DNA of 64,000 nt from Paenibacillus helianthi (GTDB taxonomy: Bacteria > Bacillota > Bacilli > Paenibacillales > Paenibacillaceae), in the NCBI RefSeq assembly GCF_001909055.1, contig NZ_LVWI01000001.1, positions 62,001-126,000 on the forward strand, read 5' to 3'. The notes beneath the pieces are model-generated. The model was not told the DNA's origin. It searched no databases and was given only the letters and a program-made list of their open reading frames with translations. Made by a program: the position numbers and the translations under genes. Positions 54,600 to 63,397 of this stretch are shown piece by piece (position 1 is the stretch's first letter; the number at the start of each line of letters is the position of its first letter).

Positions 54600-55790
54600 T
54601 TAATGCCCGGAGTGAGGGTCTCCCCCGGAGGCAGAAGAGATCTCCAGCATATCGTCGATTTCACTTTGCGTACCGCTGGAAAGGGTGTCGGTATCACCGG
54701 TCAGCCAGGCATGATTATACGGACCTTCCGCAGGAGAATCCTTGAATTTCGGTTGAAGCTCCATTGTATAATTCATTAACGAATCCGGCATACCATCTTT
54801 TTTTGTGAAAACTAGCGGTGCATGTTTGCCTAAGTGTGACAACGGCGCGGCTGCAATCGCCAGCATGGTCGAATCCGCCGTCAGCAAAGATAAGTTATGT
54901 CCGGGCGTTGTGATGCCCCAGCCGAAGCCGTTAGCCTCATCCTTGAACTTCGCAAAAGCAATAGCGTTCGTGTAAGGATTATCGCCGGAAATCCGCTTTA
55001 CCGTTCCGTATTCCTGAAGTTGTGCCTCAACATCTGCCGAAATTGCGGACGTTGGGCCAAGAATGTAGATAGCCGCTTTACCTCCGCGGGCTTTGAGGGC
55101 TTCTGCAGTAGCTTCCGGAATTTTTCGTTTACTCACATAGAGTAAGGGCTCGGGCATATGAGCGATCCAGTTGACTGCGGGCAGTGTATATTCAGGACTG
55201 TCCACGGAGCCGACTATAACGCTTGGCGGCAGCGCTCCGGACACTTTTTCATAATAGGCATCGATCGATTTAGCAACTTCATCCGGTTCTTCCCCCTCTA
55301 TTTTATCCACCTTCAAATCCAGGACCTTTAGTTGATCATCTACACCGTCTGCTACTGTTCCGACAAGAACCACTTGAACACCATCGTTACTCTCCGCTCC
55401 CATAGGCTTAAGTCTTTTGAGTTCCGTCAGCGTCGCTTCCGGAATACCCTCTTTGGTGATGAATAGCACCGGACCATTGCTTGGATGATGGATCAAGTCC
55501 GTGCTTACCGCGGCAATCTGCCAGCTGCTGACATCGGTAAGGACTACACTGGAAGGCCGATTGTTCTTCGTTTCCGCCGTCCACAGGGATTGAGATACGA
55601 GCACTGCCGCTTGGATCGGATCTGAGGTATTGATTCTGGTTGTATTCTTGGTAGCGATCCAGGGTATAGAAACAGCTGATTGTGATGGAGTGTCCGTTGA
55701 CGCGGAACGTGAGTTATTCGCCGTAGAACAGCCTGCCAGCGCCGCACCCAGCAATATAGTCAAAGCAGCTTTACATATGGTTTTCTTCAC
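54600..55790 (-). CDS. Lipoprotein with cell wall-binding repeat 2 (CWB2)-like domains
   Basis: A 396-residue exported lipoprotein. The signal is MKKTICKAALTILLGAALAGCS with lipobox ALAGC. The mature part has repeated CWB2-like units (RINTSDPIQAAVLVSQSLW, VVLTDVSSWQIAAVSTDLIHHPSNGPVLFITKEGIPEATLTEL, VILVGTV-type strands, and again LLYVSKRKIPEATAEALKARGGKAAIYILGPTSAIS), the fold that anchors clostridial surface proteins to anionic wall polymers. GGAGG is 9 nt before the GTG at 55790; the frame opens at 55811. It ends DPHSGH. Function beyond wall binding is unknown. Confidence 0.82.
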   Translation of the reverse strand: MKKTICKAALTILLGAALAGCSTANNSRSASTDTPSQSAVSIPWIATKNTTRINTSDPIQAAVLVSQSLWTAETKNNRPSSVVLTDVSSWQIAAVSTDLIHHPSNGPVLFITKEGIPEATLTELKRLKPMGAESNDGVQVVLVGTVADGVDDQLKVLDLKVDKIEGEEPDEVAKSIDAYYEKVSGALPPSVIVGSVDSPEYTLPAVNWIAHMPEPLLYVSKRKIPEATAEALKARGGKAAIYILGPTSAISADVEAQLQEYGTVKRISGDNPYTNAIAFAKFKDEANGFGWGITTPGHNLSLLTADSTMLAIAAAPLSHLGKHAPLVFTKKDGMPDSLMNYTMELQPKFKDSPAEGPYNHAWLTGDTDTLSSGTQSEIDDMLEISSASGGDPHSGH

Positions 55791-55933
55791 CGGTGTATCC
55801 CTCCATTTCATTGCACTCGCGAATGTAAATAGAAGTGTACCGGATAATTATGTAGAAAGAATGTAGAATTGCAACAAATAAAGAATGACTATTATCTGAG
55901 AGGTGATATTTCTTTGAATCTTTCTTTTCGTAC

Positions 55934-55976
55934 AAAAACGGCTGCACCGCCCTTCTCTGAGCGTTACAGCCGTTTT
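55934..55976 (-). terminator. Terminator of the GH64 glucanase gene
   Basis: On the minus strand AAAACGGCTG pairs with CAGCCGTTTT, with a long loop, and is followed by TG-rich sequence, about 35 bp after the stop codon. Confidence 0.75.
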
Positions 55977-56008
55977 CCTGCTTCCTATGAATCAATTTGC
56001 AGTTCTTT

Positions 56009-57373
56009 TTACCAGGCTACACGGATAATCAGACCTTTGGGATCGCCAACCTCCAGATAAGCCGCTTGACCGTTGACATCATCATACGGGAAGCCGTAGG
56101 CCAGGCCGCTGATGCTGTGGTCATGCCAGAACTTCGCATAATAATTGGCTGGAGCAGCATTGTAATAATTAGCTACATTGTTCCAGTTGCTGGTTGTATA
56201 GACATGGCGGTTGATCGCAGCCGCAGTAGCGGCATCGGTTAGGGCTCCGTCGCAGCGGAGAATATCCTTCGTGCTATAGCCGGAATAGCCAGCGAAATAG
56301 TTGGCATTTGCTCCGCCTGGAGCAAAGGATCCATAAATCGGCGCTATGATCCGGTATGGCGCTTGATCGGTAGCCAGCGATTTGAAAGCGGCCGGCACTT
56401 CGTTCTGATATTTGGTGAATATTCCGGCACGGGTTTCAGATTCCAATTCACCTACGGTTCGGTCGTAGGAACCGGACAAGTTCACCAGACGGTGCTGGAT
56501 CGGGAAACCGAAAGCATCAACCCGGGTAGTATTGCCATGATATCCGGATCCATCGACAGTAAATTCCACAAAATCAAAATAAATATTGCGGTTCGGATCG
56601 GTTAGATTGTTGATATCCGGTCCGGCGAAGCCTTCAGTATAGGTTTTGATGTACAATGGTGAACCTACACTGAGGAACATCCGCCCGGAAGTGATTTTAG
56701 GCAAGTTCACCCAAGAGGCCTGGCTGACCGTATGATAAATATTCGCATAATTCACGCCATTCTTGGTTAAGTGGCCTGAAGCGTCATTCAGAGCTGGTGA
56801 GATCGGCACCAGATTACCATTCAGGTCCAAATAACTCCATTGTCCGTTGGCCGGATTGATGCCGAGAACGCCCCAGTAGATCTGGCTGTCCGGATATGCG
56901 CCGCCGGTTCCGTTCATTACCTTAAGCGACAATGAACCGCTTGGCGCTGTAGGAATGGAAGCAGCAGGAATCGAATAGATCGACCCGGAAGGATTCGGTG
57001 GTGTTGGTGTAGGTGTAGGTGTGGTTCCGGCAGTGTAAGAGAACCAGCCAGTGTCAAAAGCAGGCGTTCCATTGTTGTACGTGAAGAAATAGTTGATTGC
57101 GGTTCCGCTTGAAACACCCGTTACGGCTTGTTCATAGCGGGCGTTGCTGCTGCTGTAAGTCATGCGGAGATTCATCTGAGCACCGTTATTAACCTTGTAA
57201 TGCACATCAGTCCAACTCGTGCTGACAGTTGATTTGAACCAGATGGTTGCCGTGGTTCCTGACAAATCAACACCTTGCGAGTAATCGGCTGCCTCCGCCT
57301 TGGAGGCGAACAAAGGGAAACAGGAAACCAGTAGCAGAAGCGCGAGTACGGACATTAGCCATTTTTTTCTCAT
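56009..57373 (-). CDS. Secreted GH64 beta-1,3-glucanase with N-terminal CBM56-like module
   Basis: A 454-residue secreted enzyme. Signal peptide (KKWLMSVLALLLLVSCFPLFASKAEA, cleavage near AEA-A), a beta-sandwich binding module (about 30-115: DYSQGVDLSGTTATIWFKS...WTDVHYKVNNG...YFFTYNNGTPAFDTGWF) resembling CBM56, a TPTPTPTPP linker, then a GH64 catalytic domain (about 135-454: SLKVMNGTGGAYPDSQIYWGVLG, YFDFVEFTVDGSGYHGNTTRVDAFGFPI). GH64 enzymes release laminaripentaose from beta-1,3-glucans such as fungal walls and laminarin. GGAGG precedes the ATG. A cre-like site covers its promoter start. Confidence 0.9.
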   Translation of the reverse strand: MRKKWLMSVLALLLLVSCFPLFASKAEAADYSQGVDLSGTTATIWFKSTVSTSWTDVHYKVNNGAQMNLRMTYSSSNARYEQAVTGVSSGTAINYFFTYNNGTPAFDTGWFSYTAGTTPTPTPTPPNPSGSIYSIPAASIPTAPSGSLSLKVMNGTGGAYPDSQIYWGVLGINPANGQWSYLDLNGNLVPISPALNDASGHLTKNGVNYANIYHTVSQASWVNLPKITSGRMFLSVGSPLYIKTYTEGFAGPDINNLTDPNRNIYFDFVEFTVDGSGYHGNTTRVDAFGFPIQHRLVNLSGSYDRTVGELESETRAGIFTKYQNEVPAAFKSLATDQAPYRIIAPIYGSFAPGGANANYFAGYSGYSTKDILRCDGALTDAATAAAINRHVYTTSNWNNVANYYNAAPANYYAKFWHDHSISGLAYGFPYDDVNGQAAYLEVGDPKGLIIRVAW

Positions 57374-57421
57374 CGCAATCTTCCTCCATTAATTGGTATA
57401 GGTTCAATCACGCACCATAAA

Positions 57422-57447
57422 TGTATGCGTTTACAGTGTTGATTATA
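57422..57447 (-). promoter_or_regulatory. Glucanase promoter with CcpA cre site
   Basis: On the minus strand TATAAT (57447-57442) is followed at once by TGTAAACGCATACA (57435-57422). The latter agrees with the cre consensus TGNAARCGNWWWCA at every position. Placed at the transcription start, it would let CcpA repress the extracellular glucanase when preferred sugars are present. The -35 is weak. Confidence 0.65.
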
Positions 57448-57555
57448 GTATCCTTACAGAACATTTAGTAGGAGCAGAATTTCGGTTTTCGGCACCATAT
57501 TTCGGGTGAAACGTTATAATAAGGATATTTTCGGCATCGGATACTGCAAAAAAAG

Positions 57556-57600
57556 AAAAAAGCCTTAATTCTCCATAATACAGGAGGCATAAGGCTTTTC
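57556..57600 (-). terminator. Terminator of msrA
   Basis: AAAAGCCTTA pairs with TAAGGCTTTT, with an inner CTCC/GGAG pairing. On the minus strand it ends in a T-rich tract, 17 bp after the msrA stop codon, and insulates the glucanase gene. Confidence 0.82.
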
Positions 57601-57616
57601 TAATTCCATTCCAGCT

Positions 57617-58129
57617 TTACCAATGCTTCGCGATGAAGGTGTCGCGTCCGGATTGCTCGCGGTCCTCTTTATAGTGCTTCGGATTCTTTTTATGATAGTC
57701 CTGATGGTATTCTTCCGCCCGGTAAAAGACCGGCGCCGGCAGAATTTCCGTCACTACCGGACCTTCGAACCTGCCGCTGGCCGCTACCTGTTCCCGGGAA
57801 GACAGCGCAGCCTGATGCTGCTCTTCATTATAGTAGAATACCGCTGTCCGGTATTGGGGCCCTCTATCCTGAAACTGTCCGCCGTCATCGGTCGGATCGA
57901 TTTGCGGCCAGAACAGCTCCAGCAGCTTCTCATAAGGGAACAACGCTGGATCATAAGTGATCTGGACTACCTCATAATGGCCTGTCGTTCCTGTTTTGAC
58001 CTGCTCATAGGTCGGATTCTCTACGGATCCTCCGGCGTAGCCGGAGACAATCCCATGAATTCCGGGGAGCTCCTCAAAAGGTGTTACCATGCACCAGAAG
58101 CAGCCTCCGGCAAACATTGCCTGTTCCAT
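57617..58129 (-). CDS. msrA: Peptide-methionine (S)-S-oxide reductase
   Basis: A 170-residue cytoplasmic repair enzyme that reduces methionine-S-sulfoxide in proteins with thioredoxin. The catalytic motif is GGCFWCM (Cys10 nucleophile, Cys13), followed by GYAGG, GHYEVVQITYDP and the C-terminal YRAEEYHQDYHKKNP. The usual distal resolving cysteines near the C-terminus are absent; Cys13 may serve instead. It is monocistronic, with a terminator after it. Confidence 0.96.
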   Translation of the reverse strand: MEQAMFAGGCFWCMVTPFEELPGIHGIVSGYAGGSVENPTYEQVKTGTTGHYEVVQITYDPALFPYEKLLELFWPQIDPTDDGGQFQDRGPQYRTAVFYYNEEQHQAALSSREQVAASGRFEGPVVTEILPAPVFYRAEEYHQDYHKKNPKHYKEDREQSGRDTFIAKHW

Positions 58130-58203
58130 AATCTGTATCCCTCTCCCTGTCTATCATCTGCCATACTAGAAACGTATGTTATGAAGATAAGGCTAAATCC
58201 GTT

Positions 58204-59238
58204 TCAAGTCAATTTGAGGGAGTCCATGGCCCATTTTTTTCCAGATACTTCTGAGGATGTATAAATACCGGTAATAACCTCAAGGGCCTTGATCCCCTCG
58301 TTCCCGTCAATCCAGAATTCCCGGCCATCGATGATATGCTTGTAGAAATCACGGATTAACAGGTTGTGACTGGTTCCCCAGTAAGACTTCCCTTCGACTG
58401 CCGTGGACAGGGGTTCACAGAGCAGCGTTTCATGGCCATCCTTCCAGAGGTACAGGCAGTCTCTGCGCAGAAGCAGTGTGCCCAGTTCAAAGATAAGCTC
58501 TAATTCAACCGGAGAATTCACTGAATACGCATTTGTACCATAAAAAAGCCCGCGTACTTTATTCTTGAAAAGAATGCAGGCATGAGCAGTATCCTCCACT
58601 TCAATCACTTCATTCAGCACATCTGTGGTCACACTTCCCTTAATGGAGGTAATTTCGCCTCCGAACCATTGCAGCAGATCCAGGGTGTGGATCGTCTGGT
58701 TAATCAGGACTCCGCCACCTTCGGTAGCCCATTTTCCGCGCCAACTGCTCTCTGTGTAATAGGCTTCGTTCCGGTTCCAGGTCACAATCCCCTTCATGCA
58801 GATCAGTTGGCCCAGAATGCCGGAATCGATAGTTTCTTTGATCCGTATGGATGGTTCATTATAGCGGTTCTGAAAAACAACACCCAGTTGCCCCTTGCTG
58901 ACCGCAGCAGCCTCCTGCATCCGCTGGGCAGAAGACACATCTATGGCCATTGGTTTCTCTGTCAGAACATGATGTCCTGCCTGAAGAAATTCTACTGCCA
59001 TCGCCGCGTGGAGATGATGCGGTGTGCATAAATGGATTATGCCGATATCTGTTCTCCCGAGAAGCTGCTTGTAGTCTGTTACCGACTCACAGCCGTAGTC
59101 CTGTGCAGCTTGTGCTGCCCGTTCAGGATCTGAATCGGCAACGGCTACCAGCCTAGCCCCTTCCATAGATAGAATAGCCCTGGCATGCAGGGGAGCAATG
59201 GCCCCGCAGCCGATGATAGCTGCGCCTATTGTACTCAT
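58204..59238 (-). CDS. Gfo/Idh/MocA family oxidoreductase
   Basis: A 344-residue NAD(P)-dependent dehydrogenase. Rossmann motif: AAIIGCGAIAPLHARAI (GxGxxxxxH), then HLCTPHHLHAAMAVEFLQAGHHVLTEKPMAI with the catalytic EKP Lys, and GGGVLINQTIHTLDLLQWFGG with the conserved Asp/His pair. Frame opens at 59247; AAGGTG is 6 nt before the ATG at 59238. Last of four genes in one operon containing three such dehydrogenases and a sugar isomerase. The sugar or inositol substrate is not evident. Confidence 0.9.
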   Translation of the reverse strand: MSTIGAAIIGCGAIAPLHARAILSMEGARLVAVADSDPERAAQAAQDYGCESVTDYKQLLGRTDIGIIHLCTPHHLHAAMAVEFLQAGHHVLTEKPMAIDVSSAQRMQEAAAVSKGQLGVVFQNRYNEPSIRIKETIDSGILGQLICMKGIVTWNRNEAYYTESSWRGKWATEGGGVLINQTIHTLDLLQWFGGEITSIKGSVTTDVLNEVIEVEDTAHACILFKNKVRGLFYGTNAYSVNSPVELELIFELGTLLLRRDCLYLWKDGHETLLCEPLSTAVEGKSYWGTSHNLLIRDFYKHIIDGREFWIDGNEGIKALEVITGIYTSSEVSGKKWAMDSLKLT

Positions 59239-59275
59239 CCAGTTCACCTTCCGCTCTGCTCTGTGTTAGATTCTG

Positions 59276-60364
59276 CTATCTGAGACTATCCGGTGTAAGG
59301 TTCAGAGCCTGCGATTGTGCTGTGAGACACAGCTCTGCCGCTTTAAAAACATGGGCTTGTGTCATCGCCAGTTCCGAGCGCTGCAGACAATCCAGAATAA
59401 GCTCTCCGAAGAAAGGAAAGCCAATCTTACCGGCCACCTGCTCATAATGCTCGCCTTGACTGTCTACCCAGAAGACATGATCCGGTGTATTCGAGCGGGC
59501 TAAATCGGTGTATTTACGCAGCTCCAGGTATCCCTCGGTTCCCATGATAATCATGCGCCCGTCTCCCCATGTGCCGAGTCCCTCCGGGGTGAACCAGTCC
59601 ACGCGAAAATACTGGGTTGCTCCGTTGTCACCCACCAATGTGGCATCTCCGAAATCCTCCAGCTCGGGGTAGGCTGTGTGGTTGTAATTGGCAACCTTAC
59701 TGTGCAGCACCTTGGCGTCACGGCAGCCGGTATAGTATAGAAATTGTTCGATCTGGTGACTGCCGATATCACAGAGAATACCTCCGTATTTCTCACGCTG
59801 AAAGAACCACCCTGGACGACTAGGCGCATTCAGACGGTGCGGCCCCATTCCGATGACCTGAAGCACGCGGCCAATCGCGCCCTGTCTGATCAAATGACCT
59901 GCATATACTGCACTTTCCACATGCAGCCGTTCACTAAAATAGCACATATATTTACGTTTTGTCTTCTCTGCCTGTACCCGCGCTGCCTCCAGCTGCTCTA
60001 TAGCTGTAAAAGGCGCCTTGTCTGTAAAATAATCTTTCCCATGTGCCATTACACGCAGGCCCAGTGGTCCCCTCTCGGAAGGAACGGCGGCTGCCGCCAC
60101 CAGGCGTACCTCAGGGTCTTCCAGTATTTCTTCTGCAGATCTGGCCACCCGGACTCCCGGATATGCGGCGGTGAAGGCTTTGACTTTTTCCTGATCCGGA
60201 TCATATACCCATTTCAATTGCGCTCCGGCCTCCACCAGGCCGTTGCACATTCCATAAATATGTCCATGGTCCAGCGCAATTGCAGCGATTATGAATTCAC
60301 CCGGTCCCACAACCGGTTTTGCCTCATGCTTGGGAGCATAATTCATTCCGTCATTACGGCTCAT
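59276..60364 (-). CDS. Gfo/Idh/MocA family oxidoreductase (divergent)
   Basis: A 362-residue member of the same family but with an altered N-terminus: the first strand reads IIAAIALDHGHIYGMCNGLVEAG, without the usual GxGxxG. The catalytic segment is DYFTDKAPFTAIEQL (DKAP in place of EKP), followed by GGILCDIGSHQIEQFLYYTG. Dehydrogenases with a DHGHIYGM start form their own group among sugar-catabolism operons. It lies 28 bp upstream of the preceding family member on the same mRNA. Confidence 0.87.
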   Translation of the reverse strand: MSRNDGMNYAPKHEAKPVVGPGEFIIAAIALDHGHIYGMCNGLVEAGAQLKWVYDPDQEKVKAFTAAYPGVRVARSAEEILEDPEVRLVAAAAVPSERGPLGLRVMAHGKDYFTDKAPFTAIEQLEAARVQAEKTKRKYMCYFSERLHVESAVYAGHLIRQGAIGRVLQVIGMGPHRLNAPSRPGWFFQREKYGGILCDIGSHQIEQFLYYTGCRDAKVLHSKVANYNHTAYPELEDFGDATLVGDNGATQYFRVDWFTPEGLGTWGDGRMIIMGTEGYLELRKYTDLARSNTPDHVFWVDSQGEHYEQVAGKIGFPFFGELILDCLQRSELAMTQAHVFKAAELCLTAQSQALNLTPDSLR

Positions 60365-60385
60365 TCTTCTTCCCTCCAGATCTGA

Positions 60386-61150
60386 TTACAGCAAGGTATG
60401 CAGATACTTCAAACTGATCTCGAGACTCTCGAACGGATTGCGGCGGCAGACATCCTGTTCTACCACATACCACTCTACTCCTGTCTCGCGGCAGGCTTCA
60501 ATGATCGCTCTGTAATCCATATTGCCTTGGCCGATTTCCGCAAACTCCGCTTTTCTCGCGACCACCGCCATATCCTTCAGATGCACTACCCGCATTCTGT
60601 CTTTCACCTTGTTGATCCAATCCACCGGACTTCCTCCTCCGGCCTGAACCCAGTAGAGATCCAGTTCAAAATCGAACGCCTCCGGGTCTGACTCCTGCAG
60701 CAGTACTTCAAGACCGGTGAGGCCGTCCAGACGCTCGAACTCAAAATCATGATTATGATACACAAACTGCAACCCGTGCTTATGCTTCAAGACTTGTGCA
60801 ATTTCGGAGGCTTTCCTCGCGAATGTGCGATAGCCTTCCTGACTTGTCTGGTACTCACCCGGAAGTGCTCCAAGCCCGATGTATGTACAATTCCAGAGCT
60901 TGTGCTCGGCGGCCAGTGCATCCAGATCGTTCACCAGCCTGTCCCAGGGAACATGTGTCGCGCAGATCGCAAGCCCGGCTTCATCCGCGTATTGCTTCAC
61001 CAGCTGCGGATCAATCGGGCCAATACCCGATACCTGCACTGCCTGATAGCCAACGTCCTGTACCTTCAGAAAACTGTCACGCAGTCCCTCAGCAGTCTGG
61101 GTGAATTCCCTTAGGGTATACAGTTGCGCGGCAATCGTTGAAGTCTTCAT
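60386..61150 (-). CDS. Sugar phosphate isomerase/epimerase (xylose isomerase-like TIM barrel)
   Basis: A 254-residue TIM-barrel protein of the AP-endonuclease-2/IolE type: IAAQLYTLREFTQTAEGL, VQVSGIGPIDPQ, a metal centre built from residues in FVYHNHDFEFERLDG, DFELDLYWVQAGG, VHLKDMAV and WYVVEQDVC. These enzymes isomerise or dehydrate keto-sugars and inosose. The frame opens at 61192, overlapping the previous gene, but AAGGAGTG lies 9 nt before the ATG at 61150. The pairing with Gfo/Idh/MocA dehydrogenases suggests a 3-keto-sugar or inositol-type pathway. Confidence 0.9.
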   Translation of the reverse strand: MKTSTIAAQLYTLREFTQTAEGLRDSFLKVQDVGYQAVQVSGIGPIDPQLVKQYADEAGLAICATHVPWDRLVNDLDALAAEHKLWNCTYIGLGALPGEYQTSQEGYRTFARKASEIAQVLKHKHGLQFVYHNHDFEFERLDGLTGLEVLLQESDPEAFDFELDLYWVQAGGGSPVDWINKVKDRMRVVHLKDMAVVARKAEFAEIGQGNMDYRAIIEACRETGVEWYVVEQDVCRRNPFESLEISLKYLHTLL

Positions 61151-61172
61151 AGATCGCTTCACTCCTTGAGTC

Positions 61173-62336
61173 TTAGTGTGTTCCAGATACATTCAGTGTC
61201 GTTTGTACAGTTATATCCTTCTGGAAGGTGGAATTCTGCACTTTTTCCATCAGCTTCTCATGAAACAGATCGCTGTCGAGCGGCAGTTCCACCCAGTTGT
61301 CTGTCCATGCGGACAAATACATGGCGTTTGAGAGTGTCAGGCCATGGATGCCTTCTTCTCCTGGTGCAAGCAAAGGTTCATCGAACAGGATGGCATTTGT
61401 GAAGTTGCGCAAAATACCTTTGTGCTGCTCTCCATCCCCTTTTTTCACCGGGATCTCGCATTTCCAGCACTCCGGTGCTCCGAATCCGCCCTTAAATTCA
61501 GCATTGAACACAGGCTCCGGTGTGCGCAGCCGCCAGAAGGTCAGCGTACCGTCTTCAATAACGATTTTTCCATTGTCCCCTGTAATTTCAAAGCGGTTCG
61601 TCCCCGGAGCTTCTCCGGTTGTGGTGATAAACAGCCCGGTGGCACCATTAGCATACTCGGCATAAGCGGTTACATCATCCTCGACCTCGATCTTGCGGTA
61701 TTTGCCAAAGTGGCAAAATGCCCGGATGCGCACCGGCATCATTCCAGTGGTCCACTGCCAGAGATCCAGTTGATGCGGGTCCTGATTCAGCAGCACCCCA
61801 CCGCCTTCTCCGGCCCAGGTCGCACGCCAGCCGCCAGAATCGTAATAGTTCTGCGATCTGTACCAGTTGGTAATAATCCAGTTCGTACGGCGGATCTCAC
61901 CAAGCTCACCGGCCTGAATCAGCTCCCGTAGTTTCTGGTACAGCGGGTTGGTCCGCTGATTATACATAATACCGAATTTGCGGTCCGATTTAGCAGCGGC
62001 GTCGTTCATTTCCTGAACCGCTTTGGTGTATACACCAGCAGGCTTTTCAATCAGAACATGAAGTCCGTAGCCCAGCGCTTCTACCGCGAGCGGAGGGTGG
62101 TCATAGTGGGGCGTGGAAATTAATACGGCATCAATAGCGCCTGACTGAAACATCGCTGTCGCGGTGCTGAAATGCTTCACTTTCTCCGGTAATTGATCCA
62201 CCGCCCATTCCAGGCGTTCAGGACTGATATCACATACGGCAGCCAGTTCCGCCCCCTTCACATCTTCAAGCAGACTCAGGGCATGAGCCCGGCCCATATT
62301 TCCGATGCCGATAATTCCATATCGTACCTTTGTCAT
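61173..62336 (-). CDS. Gfo/Idh/MocA family oxidoreductase
   Basis: A 387-residue dehydrogenase with a clear Rossmann start (RYGIIGIGNMGRAHALSL), catalytic HVLIEKPAGVYTKA and GGGVLLNQDPHQLDLWQWTTG. The frame opens at a GTG pressed against the AGGAA element; the ATG at 62336 fits better. It is the first gene of the four-gene operon and is transcribed divergently from the AraC gene. In this family NAD-dependent oxidation at C-2 or C-3 of a sugar or inositol is usual. Confidence 0.9.
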   Translation of the reverse strand: MTKVRYGIIGIGNMGRAHALSLLEDVKGAELAAVCDISPERLEWAVDQLPEKVKHFSTATAMFQSGAIDAVLISTPHYDHPPLAVEALGYGLHVLIEKPAGVYTKAVQEMNDAAAKSDRKFGIMYNQRTNPLYQKLRELIQAGELGEIRRTNWIITNWYRSQNYYDSGGWRATWAGEGGGVLLNQDPHQLDLWQWTTGMMPVRIRAFCHFGKYRKIEVEDDVTAYAEYANGATGLFITTTGEAPGTNRFEITGDNGKIVIEDGTLTFWRLRTPEPVFNAEFKGGFGAPECWKCEIPVKKGDGEQHKGILRNFTNAILFDEPLLAPGEEGIHGLTLSNAMYLSAWTDNWVELPLDSDLFHEKLMEKVQNSTFQKDITVQTTLNVSGTH

Positions 62337-62448
62337 CTCTATAATCACTTCCTGATTTCAGTTTATGTTATGAGAATAACCTTAATCTTTGAGTGTGAAC
62401 ATGACTGGAATTAAGGAGTATTTGTATATAATTAAGATGTATTAGATA

Positions 62449-62465
62449 AATGAAAGCGGTATAAT
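62449..62465 (+). promoter_or_regulatory. -10 element of the AraC gene with overlapping cre-like site
   Basis: TATAAT at 62460-62465 lies 29 bp before the AraC start. ATGAAAGCGGTATAA just upstream (62450-62464) departs from the cre consensus at one fixed base, so CcpA control of this regulator is possible. The -35 is not clear. Confidence 0.35.
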
Positions 62466-62494
62466 AGAAACAATAACCTGAAAGGAGGTGCTCT

Positions 62495-63322
62495 ATGGAT
62501 CGATTGGGAAATATGACAGGACGCCTGCTGCAAAATCTGAATGTCACCGTAACCCATGCCCAGCTCACCACCGGGTACCCCGGCTGGAACCGCACGAACG
62601 AGACCCCTTCCTTTAACCGGCTTTATTTTATTGACCGCGGAGAAGGAAAAGTGATCATTAACGGAGTTGCTTATTATCCCAGACCGGGACAAATAATGAT
62701 CATGCCTGCCGGTTCCATACAGACGACCGAAACATCGCCAGACCATCCATATACCCGCTACTATTGCCATTTCGATGCCCGCATCGGGGAGTGGCCGCTG
62801 TTTTATTCTGCGAACAAGCTGTATATCAGCGATGCTGCCGATCCGGATGCGGTCCGGGCGGTATTTACTGAGATGATCTCACTGTTTCAAGCTGAGGGCT
62901 TTCTCTCCTCGATTCGTGTGCAGGCCGCGTTGCTCAATCTGATGGCGTTGTGCCTGGAGGCTGGCGGCTACTCTGACTTCATGGATGAGCTGCTGCATAC
63001 CAGTGATCAGGGCAAACTCGCGCATGTGCTGGAATACATTGACCAGCGGCTGAAGCGCCCCCTTGAGGTCGAGGAGCTGGCGGAGCAGGTGCATTTGCAT
63101 CCGAATTACTTCATCCCTTACTTCAAAAAATTCATGGGGGTCACCCCCATGCATTATGTACAGCTCAAGCGGATGGAGCTCGCCAAAAAACAGCTTTCTT
63201 ATACCGGCTTCAGCATCTCCGATATCGCCGAACAGGTAGGCATGGAGCTCGCCCACTTCTCTAAATATTTCAAAAAAACAACCGGGGTCTCCCCTTCGGC
63301 CTACCGGAGCAGTACACGATAA
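62495..63322 (+). CDS. AraC family transcriptional regulator
   Basis: A 275-residue regulator: N-terminal cupin-like sensing domain (about 40-110; RLYFIDRGEGKVIINGVAYYPRPGQIMIMPAGSIQTTE), helical linker, and C-terminal double helix-turn-helix (about 175-272; EELAEQVHLHPNYFIPYFKKFMG and IAEQVGMELAHFSKYFKKTTGVSPSAYR). AAAGGAGG is 6 nt before the ATG. It is divergent from the Gfo/Idh/MocA operon and just upstream of the UxuB-like gene, so it probably controls sugar catabolism on both sides. Confidence 0.93.
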   Translation: MDRLGNMTGRLLQNLNVTVTHAQLTTGYPGWNRTNETPSFNRLYFIDRGEGKVIINGVAYYPRPGQIMIMPAGSIQTTETSPDHPYTRYYCHFDARIGEWPLFYSANKLYISDAADPDAVRAVFTEMISLFQAEGFLSSIRVQAALLNLMALCLEAGGYSDFMDELLHTSDQGKLAHVLEYIDQRLKRPLEVEELAEQVHLHPNYFIPYFKKFMGVTPMHYVQLKRMELAKKQLSYTGFSISDIAEQVGMELAHFSKYFKKTTGVSPSAYRSSTR

Positions 63323-63397
63323 ATCCCTGTTAACTGTTTGTTTACTCATCCTGGGTTGCGCCTCCGCGCAGCACCCTTCAGAGAGGAAGTGCCATAT

